Assembly: GCF_014451325.2 (NCBI RefSeq)
Contig: NZ_JACSCH020000006.1
Coordinates: 124,001-188,000, forward strand
Reading direction: 5' to 3'
Origin: Streptomyces sp. CB02980
GTDB lineage: Bacteria; Actinomycetota; Actinomycetes; Streptomycetales; Streptomycetaceae
DNA: 64,000 bases
The notes under the pieces were generated by a model. It searched no databases, was not told where the DNA came from, and was given only the letters and a program-made list of their open reading frames with translations. Position numbers and translations under genes: made by a program. This document shows positions 25,564-33,007 of this stretch, piece by piece (position 1 is the stretch's first letter; every line of letters starts with the position of its first letter).

Positions 25564-26438
25564 GCGCGCGGCGGTCGCTGGCAGCGCGGGCAGAAGTAGC
25601 TGGAGCGGTTCATCCACGCGCGGCGCCGCATCGGCGTACCGCAGCGGTGGCAGGGCTCGTCCTCGCGCCCGTAGGCGTCGAGCGAGCGGTCGAAGTAGCC
25701 GGATTCGCCGTTGACGTTCACGTACAGGCTGTCGAAGCTGGTGCCGCCGACCGCGAGGGCCGCGTTCATCACGTCCCGGACGTGCCCGAGGAGTTCGGCC
25801 GCGCGCGGGCGCGTGAGGGTGGCGGTCGGCCGGTCGTAGTGCAGCCGGGACCGCCAGAGCGCCTCGTCGGCGTAGATGTTGCCGACACCGCTGATCAGCG
25901 ACTGGTCGAGCAGCGCCCGCTTGACCGTCGTACGGCGCAGCCGCAGCGCGCTCTGGAAGGCGGCGTCGTCGAACTCGGGGTCCAGCGGATCGCGGGCGAT
26001 GTGCCCGATGACGTCCGGCAGCCCGTCGGGGGTCTGGTCGTGGAGCGAGAGTCCGCCAAAGGTGCGCTGGTCGACGAAGCGGAGCTCGGTGCCGGCCACG
26101 CCCGCGACGGAGTCGCTGTCGGATGCCGAGAAGCGGATCCGGATGCGGAGGTGCTTCTCGTCCGCGGCGTCCTCCGGCTGGACGAGCAGCTGCCCGCTCA
26201 TGCCGAGGTGCCCGAGGACGGAGGTGCCGGTCTCGGCGAGCGGCAGCCAGAGGTACTTGCCGCGGCGACGCGCCACCTCGAACCGCTGCCCCTTCAGCCG
26301 GGCCGCGAAGTCCGCGCCGCCCGCCGGATGGCGCCGTACGGCCCTGGGGTGCAGCACCTCGACCTCGGTCACGGTCCGTCCGGCGACCCAGCGCTCCAGA
26401 CCCCGCCGTACGACCTCGACCTCGGGCAGCTCGGGCAC
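25554..26438 (-). CDS. mutM: Formamidopyrimidine-DNA glycosylase
   Basis: A 294-residue bifunctional DNA glycosylase/AP lyase removing 8-oxoguanine and formamidopyrimidines. The mature N-terminal PELPEVE provides catalytic Pro and Glu. The RRGKYLWL segment contains the conserved Lys, SGVGNIYADE is the H2TH region, and the C-terminal zinc finger is CHRCGTPM followed by YFCPRCQ. The ATG at 26438 is fixed by the catalytic proline. It follows rnc on the same strand after a terminator. Its last codons lie within a tandem repeat array. Confidence 0.96.
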   Translation of the reverse strand: MPELPEVEVVRRGLERWVAGRTVTEVEVLHPRAVRRHPAGGADFAARLKGQRFEVARRRGKYLWLPLAETGTSVLGHLGMSGQLLVQPEDAADEKHLRIRIRFSASDSDSVAGVAGTELRFVDQRTFGGLSLHDQTPDGLPDVIGHIARDPLDPEFDDAAFQSALRLRRTTVKRALLDQSLISGVGNIYADEALWRSRLHYDRPTATLTRPRAAELLGHVRDVMNAALAVGGTSFDSLYVNVNGESGYFDRSLDAYGREDEPCHRCGTPMRRRAWMNRSSYFCPRCQRPPRASA

Positions 26439-26565
26439 GGGACTCCTCCGGACGTACGTCTTCGACAGCGGTTCAACCCTACCGGGGGCCGGCCCGCGAG
26501 AAGGTCGGGAAGAAGGAAGGGAACGGGAGGAAGGGAAGGGGACGGGAAAGGGGACGGGAAAAGAC

Positions 26566-26593
26566 GAGAACCCCGCCCTGGGGCGGGGTTCTC
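26566..26593 (-). terminator. Terminator downstream of rnc
   Basis: GAGAACCCCGCCC (26566-26578) pairs perfectly with 26581-26593. In the minus direction the hairpin is followed by CTTTTCCC within a long pyrimidine tract, a strong intrinsic terminator. Confidence 0.85.
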
Positions 26594-26613
26594 AAGAAGC
26601 GGGGGTGCGGCCG

Positions 26614-27426
26614 TCAGGCCGACGCCCGGTGGGCGGTCGAAGAGGGGTCGGCGACCTCTCCCGTTCCCGCCTCGGCCGCGGCCTTCGCCGCCGCCGCGCG
26701 TTCGTCCGCGGCCGCGCGAATCGCGCGCCACGCGGACTCCGCCGCCTGCTGTTCCGCTTCCTTCTTGCTGCGGCCGGTGCCGGTGCCGTACGAGACACCA
26801 CCGACGCGGGCGGCAGCAGTAAAGGTCTTCTCGTGGTCCGGGCCCTCTTCGGAGACGAGGTACTCCGGAACACCCAGGCCCTCGGCCGCGGTGAGCTCCT
26901 GGAGACTGGTCTTCCAGTCCAGGCCGGCACCGAGGTTCGAGGACTTCTCGATCAGCGGGTCGAAGAGCCGGTGCACCAGCTCGGACGCCGCTTCGAGGCC
27001 CTGGTCGAGATAGACCGCGCCGATCACCGCTTCAAGGGTGTCGGCGAGGATGGACGCCTTGTCCCGGCCGCCCGTGCCCTCTTCGCCCCGGCCGAGCCGG
27101 ATGAAGGAGCCGAGTTCGAGTTCGCGTCCCACGTCCGCCAGCGCACGCGAGTTGACCACCGCGGCCCGCAGTTTGGCCAGCTGGCCTTCCGGCAGGTCGG
27201 GGTGGGTCCGGTACAGCGTGTCCGTGACCACCAGGCCGAGCACGGAGTCCCCGAGGAACTCCAGCCGCTCGTTGGTGGGCAGACCGCCGTTCTCGTACGC
27301 GTACGAACGGTGGGTCAGCGCACGCACCAGAAGGGCGGACTCGAGCCGATAGCCGAGCCGCCCTTCCAGAAGCGTGTGGGACGAGGCATGGTCCGTCTTG
27401 TCGTCCGTCTTGCGGGACTCAGACAT
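26614..27426 (-). CDS. rnc: Ribonuclease III
   Basis: A 270-residue double-strand-specific endoribonuclease. The signature NERLEFLGDSVL lies at residues 52-63, with catalytic Glu56 and Asp60. A second acidic cluster, ADTLEAVIGAVYLDQG, completes the active site. A dsRNA-binding domain starts near residue 172 (DWKTSLQELTAAEG). The Ala/Glu-rich tail is typical of actinobacteria. The ATG at 27426 has GAGAGG upstream. The homologue in S. coelicolor is AbsB, a global regulator of antibiotic synthesis through mRNA processing. It is downstream of rpmF and the DUF177 gene, likely one operon. Confidence 0.96.
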   Translation of the reverse strand: MSESRKTDDKTDHASSHTLLEGRLGYRLESALLVRALTHRSYAYENGGLPTNERLEFLGDSVLGLVVTDTLYRTHPDLPEGQLAKLRAAVVNSRALADVGRELELGSFIRLGRGEEGTGGRDKASILADTLEAVIGAVYLDQGLEAASELVHRLFDPLIEKSSNLGAGLDWKTSLQELTAAEGLGVPEYLVSEEGPDHEKTFTAAARVGGVSYGTGTGRSKKEAEQQAAESAWRAIRAAADERAAAAKAAAEAGTGEVADPSSTAHRASA

Positions 27427-27446
27427 TGCGCCTCTCACCAGCCCAA

Positions 27447-27620
27447 TCAGACCGAGAGGACCTGGCGCTTGTTGTAGGTGCCGCAGCTCGGGCACGCGAT
27501 GTGCTGCAGCTTCGGCTCCTGGCAACGCTCACACGAAACCAGGGTGGGGACCGCAGCCTTCCACTGCGACCGGCGGTGGCGCGTGTTGCTGCGCGACATC
27601 TTCCGCTTCGGAACAGCCAC
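27447..27620 (-). CDS. rpmF: 50S ribosomal protein L32
   Basis: A 57-residue ribosomal protein beginning MAVPKRKMSRSNTRHRRSQW, the invariant L32 N-terminus. Cys30, Cys33, Cys43 and Cys46 form a complete zinc ribbon (CERC and CPSC), so this is the zinc-dependent paralogue rather than the zinc-free form. The GTG start at 27620 has GGAGAAG upstream. It lies 20 nt from rnc and 2 nt from the DUF177 gene, the usual DUF177-rpmF pairing. Confidence 0.97.
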   Translation of the reverse strand: MAVPKRKMSRSNTRHRRSQWKAAVPTLVSCERCQEPKLQHIACPSCGTYNKRQVLSV

Positions 27621-27622
27621 GG

Positions 27623-28276
27623 CTACTTCTCCTGCTTCTCGGCGGCGCTTCGGACGTCCCCGTCAGAGGCCTTGCCGCTCATGTTGTCCTTCTCATCGGT
27701 TCCCAGCGAACCGGCGAGTCCCTGCAACGCCGCCCAACGAGCGTCGACGGCGTCATGGTGGTGGTCCGGGTTCTCGTTCAGGTTGGTTCCACACTCGGAA
27801 CACAGGCCTGCACAGTCCTCCCGGCACACCGGCTGCATCGGCAGTGCAAGCACCACCGCATCACGCAGCACGGGTTCGAGGTCGAACATGCCGTCCTCGA
27901 GGGGGATCATGTCCTCGTCTGCCTCGGCTTCGTCGTCCGCGGCCGCCTTGGAGCGGCCCCGGTCGTCGGAGTCGGGGTACGAGAACATCTCCTGGAAGTC
28001 CACATCGAGCTCCAGCTCGACGGGCTCCAGACACCTTACGCACTCCCCCTCGGCCGATGCACGGGCGGTGCCTGTGACAAGCACCCCTTCCATGACCGAC
28101 TCAAGACGGAGATCGATTTCCACCGGAGCGCCCTCGGGCACTCCGATCACTCCTTCGACGCCCAGGTCCCTGGGGGCCTCGATCGAACGCGAGAGCCGCT
28201 GGAGGGCACCAGGACGCCGCCCCAGCTCGTGTGTGTCGAACACGAGGGGGTTGCGGTGGTCGAGGCGCGTGCTCAG
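27623..28276 (-). CDS. DUF177 (YceD-type) protein with probable CTG start
   Basis: A 217-residue protein of the YceD/DUF177 family, linked to 23S rRNA and ribosome accumulation. Visible features are DHRNPLVFDTHELGRRPG at the N-terminus, CVRCLEPVELELDVDFQE, an acidic linker, and the CREDCAGLCSECGTNLNENPD cysteine cluster. The start was set to CTG at 28276 because AGGA lies 6 nt upstream of it and the conserved N-terminus LSTRLDHRNP begins there; the next in-frame start, GTG at 28243, has no ribosome site and would truncate the conserved segment. It is followed 2 nt later by rpmF. Confidence 0.82.
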   Translation of the reverse strand: MSTRLDHRNPLVFDTHELGRRPGALQRLSRSIEAPRDLGVEGVIGVPEGAPVEIDLRLESVMEGVLVTGTARASAEGECVRCLEPVELELDVDFQEMFSYPDSDDRGRSKAAADDEAEADEDMIPLEDGMFDLEPVLRDAVVLALPMQPVCREDCAGLCSECGTNLNENPDHHHDAVDARWAALQGLAGSLGTDEKDNMSGKASDGDVRSAAEKQEK

Positions 28277-28425
28277 GGCTCTTCCTGCTTTCGAATCGTG
28301 CTGCGTCGAGGAGGCTGCCAGACATGGGCAGCATGGATCGCGGAGATACGCGCGACCGAAGAGCCAGGATACTGGACGCTTCGCTCAGGGCCCAATCCGG
28401 GCCTTGAGGTCTTACCGGCCCCGCT

Positions 28426-29487
28426 CTACTGCCCCTGTTCGTACCGGCGCAGCTGCTCCAGGTCGATCATGCCCGTGTCGAAGAAGCTCGTCTCGTCGAG
28501 CGCGGCGCCCTGCTGCTGGTGCCCCTGCGGGTGGACCTGCTGCTGGACGGGCTGCTGGTACGCGTACGGGTCCTGCTGCTGGTAGCCGTACGGGTCGGCG
28601 TGCTGCGGCTGCTGCTGGTACGCGTACGGGTCGGGCTGCTGCTGGACCTGCTGGTAGCCGGCGTACGGGTCGGGCTGCTGCTGCACCTGCTGGTACGCCG
28701 CGTACGGGTCGGGCTGGGGCTGGGACTGCTGCTGGGCGGGGATCTGGACCGGTTCGGGGTCCGAGAGCTCCGCGAGTCCGGCCAGGTAGTCGGAGTCGCT
28801 GGTGTGCACGGAGGCGCCGAGACCCTCCTGGGCGGCCATGTGCTCGCCCAGCGCGTCGGTGGCGATCCGGCCGTGCAGCTTCTGCCGGCCGCGTCCGACG
28901 GCCTCCAGGGTCTTGCTGAGCACCGCCTCGAAGGCGCCGAGCTTGGCGTCGACGTACTCGTCGGCCCGGTGGATCAGGGTCTGCGGGTCGGCGCTGTACT
29001 CGGGGGCGTCCTCGTCCGCGTAACCGTTCTGGTCGAGGCCGGGGCCCCGGCCGAGGAGCTTCTCGCGACCCCGGTCGACGGAGCCGATCGTCTTGTTGAG
29101 GACGACCTCGAAGTTCGCCAGCTTGGAGTCGACGTAGTCGTCGGCCTCGGCGCGGACCTCCTCGGCCTCGCGGCGGGCCTCGGAGAGGATGCGGTCGGCC
29201 TCCTCCTGCGACAGCCGGGCGACCTGGGTGTCGGAGACGATCGAGCCGCGCTCGGCGTGGGCGGCCTCGATGATCCGATCCGCCTCCTGACGGGCCTGCT
29301 CGACCATGTGCTCGCGGCCGCCGATCAGCTCCTGGGCCTGCGCGAGGGAGCCGGGCAGGGCCTCCCGCACCTCTTCGAGCAGGGCGAGCAGCTCGGCGCG
29401 ATTGACCACGCAGGATGCCGACATGGGCATGGAGCGGGCGCCCTGCACGGTCGCGACGATCTCGTCGAGCTTCTTCTGTACGTCCAC
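28426..29487 (-). CDS. DivIVA-like coiled-coil protein with DPYA/YQQ repeat tail
   Basis: A 353-residue protein. Residues 1-60 and the long EARREAEEVRAEADDY region form coiled coils like those of DivIVA/SepIVA-type cell-wall-organising proteins in actinobacteria. Residues 50-130 carry a strong heptad pattern, and a duplicated DDYVDSKLANFEVVLNKT / DEYVDAKLGAFEAVLSKT segment appears twice. The C-terminal third is a disordered tail with five DPYAxYQQ-type repeats. The start is GTG at 29487. From memory this is the gene beside coaD in S. coelicolor annotated as a cell division initiation protein; its exact role is unknown. Confidence 0.8.
   Translation of the reverse strand: MDVQKKLDEIVATVQGARSMPMSASCVVNRAELLALLEEVREALPGSLAQAQELIGGREHMVEQARQEADRIIEAAHAERGSIVSDTQVARLSQEEADRILSEARREAEEVRAEADDYVDSKLANFEVVLNKTIGSVDRGREKLLGRGPGLDQNGYADEDAPEYSADPQTLIHRADEYVDAKLGAFEAVLSKTLEAVGRGRQKLHGRIATDALGEHMAAQEGLGASVHTSDSDYLAGLAELSDPEPVQIPAQQQSQPQPDPYAAYQQVQQQPDPYAGYQQVQQQPDPYAYQQQPQHADPYGYQQQDPYAYQQPVQQQVHPQGHQQQGAALDETSFFDTGMIDLEQLRRYEQGQ
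28525..28725 (-). repeat. Tandem repeats encoding the DPYAxYQQ tail
   Basis: Five degenerate, Gln-rich units of about 11-14 codons each contain DPY[A/G] followed by YQQ. They are in frame within the DivIVA-like gene and give the protein a low-complexity tail. Confidence 0.8.
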
Positions 29488-29597
29488 CGGGTGCTCGCCA
29501 CTCTCTACAGCTGGATGGAGACGGACGGGACGACTGTAAGGGCAGTCGGCGCCCGTCCGACACCGGGTGACGGAGCGTCAGCGGCGGTGGCCGCGCG

Positions 29598-30107
29598 TCA
29601 CTTCTGCGCCAGGCGCTCGGTGAGCCGGCCGAAGACCGCCGGGGGCACCAGGTGGGAGACGTCGCCGCCCCAGGCCGCGACCTCCTTGACCAGCGAGGAC
29701 GACAGGAAGCTGTAGGTCGGGTTGGTGGGGACGAAGAGGGTCTCCACGCCCGTGAGGCCGTTGTTCATCTGGGCCATCTGCAGCTCGTAGTCGAAGTCGC
29801 TGACCGCGCGCAGTCCCTTGACGATCGCGGGGATGTCACGCTGCTTGCAGAAGTCGACGAGCAGTCCGTGGAAGGACTCCACCTCGACGTTGCCGAAGTC
29901 GGCGGTCACCTCGCGGATCAGCTCGATCCGCTCGTCGACCGTGAACAGGCCCTTCTTCGACTGGTTGATCATCACCGCGACATGTACGACGTCGTACAGC
30001 TTGGAGGCGCGGGCGATGATGTCGAGGTGTCCGTTGGTGATGGGGTCGAATGACCCCGGACAGACGGCGCGGCGCAACTTGGGTCCCTCGCTCTCCGGTC
30101 CGGTCAT
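29598..30107 (-). CDS. coaD: Phosphopantetheine adenylyltransferase
   Basis: A 169-residue enzyme of coenzyme A synthesis that joins 4'-phosphopantetheine and ATP to dephospho-CoA. The nucleotidyltransferase motif CPGSFDPITNGHLDII spans about residues 16-31, and the second motif TYSFLSSSLVKEVA is near residue 130. The ATG at 30107 overlaps the rsmD stop by 4 nt. Coupling with rsmD is widespread in bacteria. Confidence 0.96.
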   Translation of the reverse strand: MTGPESEGPKLRRAVCPGSFDPITNGHLDIIARASKLYDVVHVAVMINQSKKGLFTVDERIELIREVTADFGNVEVESFHGLLVDFCKQRDIPAIVKGLRAVSDFDYELQMAQMNNGLTGVETLFVPTNPTYSFLSSSLVKEVAAWGGDVSHLVPPAVFGRLTERLAQK

Positions 30108-30688
30108 CGTGCGTCTTCGCACGTAGAGGCGGCGCGACCGTACCAAAACGTTCCCTCGCCGTAACGACGGGCCCGCAGTGGTGCGAAACCGGCCGGCCAG
30201 CCGAACTCTCCGCCTCTGGTGCTGCGCTCCACGGTGACGAGGGCGTCGTCCGCGAGCCAGCCCCCCGAGCGGAGTGTGAGGAGTATCTCGCGAAGATCCT
30301 CGTCGGTGACGGCGTACGGCGGGTCGAGGAAGACCAGGTCGTACGGGTCGGAGGGCGCCGGTCCCGTCACGATCTGCTCCGCTTTGCCGGTGCGGAGTTC
30401 GGCTCCGGGCAGGCCGAGCGAGCTGATGTTCTCGCGGATGGTGCGAGCGGCGCGCGGTTCGGCCTCGACGAGGAGGGCGTGGGCGGCTCCCCGGGAGAGC
30501 GCTTCGAGGCCGACGGCTCCGGAGCCGGCGTACAGGTCGGCGACCCTGGCCCCGTCGAGGGTGCCGAGGAACGCGCCCCAGGTGGAGAAGAGGCCTTCGC
30601 GCGCCCGGTCGGAGGTGGGGCGGGTGCCGTTGCCGGGCGGCACGGCCAGGCGGCGCCCGCCGGCCGTGCCGGCGATCACGCGAGTCAT
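30104..30688 (-). CDS. rsmD: 16S rRNA (guanine966-N2)-methyltransferase
   Basis: A 194-residue SAM-dependent rRNA methyltransferase. It has the family N-terminus MTRVIAGTAGGRRL, SAM motif I ADLYAGSGAVGLEALSRGA and catalytic motif IV FLDPPY. The ATG at 30688 is clear. It overlaps coaD by 4 nt and follows recG by 67 nt, suggesting the operon recG-rsmD-coaD. Confidence 0.95.
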   Translation of the reverse strand: MTRVIAGTAGGRRLAVPPGNGTRPTSDRAREGLFSTWGAFLGTLDGARVADLYAGSGAVGLEALSRGAAHALLVEAEPRAARTIRENISSLGLPGAELRTGKAEQIVTGPAPSDPYDLVFLDPPYAVTDEDLREILLTLRSGGWLADDALVTVERSTRGGEFGWPAGFAPLRARRYGEGTFWYGRAASTCEDAR

Positions 30689-30755
30689 CGGTGTCCTCGT
30701 CCTGCGTCGTCCAGTGCGTACGTCTCAGGATATGACCGCGGTCCACACCGCGCGG

Positions 30756-32948
30756 TCAGCCCTTCTCCAGGTACTCCTCCCGGTCCTTGTCGAGCAGGGC
30801 GTCGAGCGCGGTGCGCAGGCCCGGGTGGGCGGTGAGGTCCGGGTCGGCGAGGACGACGGCGGTGGCCTCCTCGCGGGCGGCGGCGATGACCTCCTCGTCG
30901 TCGATGACGGCGAGCACCCGCAGGGAGGAGCGGACGCCTGACTGTGCCTGGCCGAGGACGTCGCCCTCGCGTCGCTGTTCGAGGTCGATACGGGAGAGCT
31001 CGAAGCCGTCGAGGGTGGCGGCGACGGCGGCGAGGCGCTGGCGGGCGGGGGTGGCCTCGGGCATCTCGCTGACGAGGAGGCAGAGGCCGGGTGCCGAGCC
31101 CCGGCCGACGCGGCCGCGGAGCTGATGGAGCTGGGAGACGCCGAAGCGGTCGGCGTCCATGATCACCATGGCGGTGGCGTTGGGGACGTTGACGCCGACC
31201 TCGATGACGGTGGTGGCGACGAGGACGTCGAGCTCGCCCGCGGCGAAGCGGCGCATGACGTCGTCCTTGTCGTCCGGGTGCATGCGGCCGTGCAGGACGG
31301 CGATCCGGAGTCCGGTGAGGGGCCCGGTGCGGAGCTTCTCGGCCACGTCGAGGACGGCGAGCGGCGGGCGCTTCTCGGCCTCGTCCTCGGCGGACGCCTT
31401 CGCCTTCTTCTTCTGGTCCTCCTCGTCGCCGATGCGGGGGCAGACCACGTACGCCTGGTGGCCCTTCTCGACCTCCTCGCGGACCCGTTCCCACGCGCGC
31501 GTGAGGAAGTGCGGCTTGTCGGCGGCGGGCACGACATGGGTGGCGATCGGGGAGCGTCCGGCGGGCAGCTGGTCCAGGACGGAGGTCTCCAGGTCGCCGA
31601 AGACGGTCATGGCGACCGTCCGCGGGATGGGGGTGGCGGTCATCACCAGGAGGTGCGGGGGCTGCTTCCCCTTGCCGCGGAGGGCGTCGCGCTGCTCGAC
31701 GCCGAAGCGGTGCTGCTCGTCGACGACGACCAGGCCCAGGTCGTGGAACTGGACCTTGTCCTCGATCAGCGCGTGGGTGCCGATGACGACGCCGGCCTCA
31801 CCGGTGACCAGGTCGAGGAGGGCCTGCCGGCGGGCCGCGGTGCCCATGGAGCCGGTGAGCAGGACGACCTTGGTGGCCCGGTCGGCGCCGCCGAGCATCC
31901 CGCCCTCGGCGAGCTCGCCCATCATCTCGGTGACGGAGCGGTGGTGCTGCTGGGCGAGGACCTCGGTGGGGGCGAGCATGGCGGCCTGTCCCCCGGAGTC
32001 GACGACGGCGAGCATGGCGCGCAGCGCGACCAGGGTCTTGCCCGATCCCACTTCGCCCTGGAGGAGGCGGTGCATGGGGTGGTCGGTGGCGAGGTCGTCG
32101 AAGATCTCCTTGGAGACCTTCCGCTGGCCGTCGGTGAGGGTGAAGGGGAGCTTGGCGTCGAAGGCGTCGAGGATGCCCTCGGGGACGGGCCGGCGGGCGA
32201 CGGCGGGGAGTTGGGTGTCGGCGTGCCGGCGGCGGGCGAGGGCGACCTGGAGGACGAAGGCCTCGTCCCACTTGAGGCGCTCGCGCGCGGTGGCGATGTC
32301 GGCCTTGGTGCGGGGCCGGTGGACGAGCCGGAGGGCGTCGGGGAGCTCGGCGAGACCGCGGCCCTCGCGCAGGGCGTCGGGGAGCGGGTCGACGGCGTCG
32401 ACGACGCTGGGCAGGACGGCGTCGACGGCCTTGGCGATCTTCCAGGACTCCAGCTTGGTGGTGGCCGGGTAGATCGGGATGAGGGCCCCGGCCCAGACGT
32501 CCACGGCCTCCTCGCTGTCGCCGCGGAGGAGTTCGTACGACGGGTGGGCGAGCTGGAGGCGCCGGTTGAAGAGCGAGACCTTGCCGGCGAACATCGCGCG
32601 GGTGCCGGGCAGCAGGTCGTGGTGCGGCTTGTGCACGCCCTTGCCGAAGAAGACCAGCTGGAGGCGGCCGCTGCCGTCGGTGATGGTCACTTCGAGGCGC
32701 TGGCCGCGCCCCTTGGAGCCGTTGAAGGTGTGCACTCGGGCGTCGGCGACCTGTGCGACCACCGTGACGTGCTCGTCGAGCGGCAGGTCGGCGAGGGTCG
32801 TCAGCTCCCCCCGCTCGGCGTACCGGCGGGGGTAGTGGTGGAGCAGGTCACCGACCGTGTGCAGGTCGAGTGCCTCGGCCATGACCTTGGCGGTGGCGGG
32901 GCCGAGGGACTTCTTGAGTGGTTCGTCGAGCGCGGGCACGCGTTCCAT
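30756..32948 (-). CDS. recG: ATP-dependent DNA helicase RecG
   Basis: A 730-residue branch-migrating helicase for stalled forks and recombination intermediates. An N-terminal wedge/OB domain is followed by the helicase core: Walker A GEVGSGKT near residue 297, DEQH box near 409 (VVDEQHRFGV), GRVGRGS motif VI near the C-terminus. A charged insertion rich in Lys/Glu/Ala (EEDQKKKAKASAEDEAEKR, near 516) is unusual and may be a lineage-specific loop. The ATG at 32948 was chosen because the frame upstream is Arg-rich and non-coding in appearance. Confidence 0.95.
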   Translation of the reverse strand: MERVPALDEPLKKSLGPATAKVMAEALDLHTVGDLLHHYPRRYAERGELTTLADLPLDEHVTVVAQVADARVHTFNGSKGRGQRLEVTITDGSGRLQLVFFGKGVHKPHHDLLPGTRAMFAGKVSLFNRRLQLAHPSYELLRGDSEEAVDVWAGALIPIYPATTKLESWKIAKAVDAVLPSVVDAVDPLPDALREGRGLAELPDALRLVHRPRTKADIATARERLKWDEAFVLQVALARRRHADTQLPAVARRPVPEGILDAFDAKLPFTLTDGQRKVSKEIFDDLATDHPMHRLLQGEVGSGKTLVALRAMLAVVDSGGQAAMLAPTEVLAQQHHRSVTEMMGELAEGGMLGGADRATKVVLLTGSMGTAARRQALLDLVTGEAGVVIGTHALIEDKVQFHDLGLVVVDEQHRFGVEQRDALRGKGKQPPHLLVMTATPIPRTVAMTVFGDLETSVLDQLPAGRSPIATHVVPAADKPHFLTRAWERVREEVEKGHQAYVVCPRIGDEEDQKKKAKASAEDEAEKRPPLAVLDVAEKLRTGPLTGLRIAVLHGRMHPDDKDDVMRRFAAGELDVLVATTVIEVGVNVPNATAMVIMDADRFGVSQLHQLRGRVGRGSAPGLCLLVSEMPEATPARQRLAAVAATLDGFELSRIDLEQRREGDVLGQAQSGVRSSLRVLAVIDDEEVIAAAREEATAVVLADPDLTAHPGLRTALDALLDKDREEYLEKG

Positions 32949-33007
32949 TGCACACCACGCGACCGACAGTCGTCCCGGAGGCTGTGGACAACCACCGGGA
33001 AAAACCG

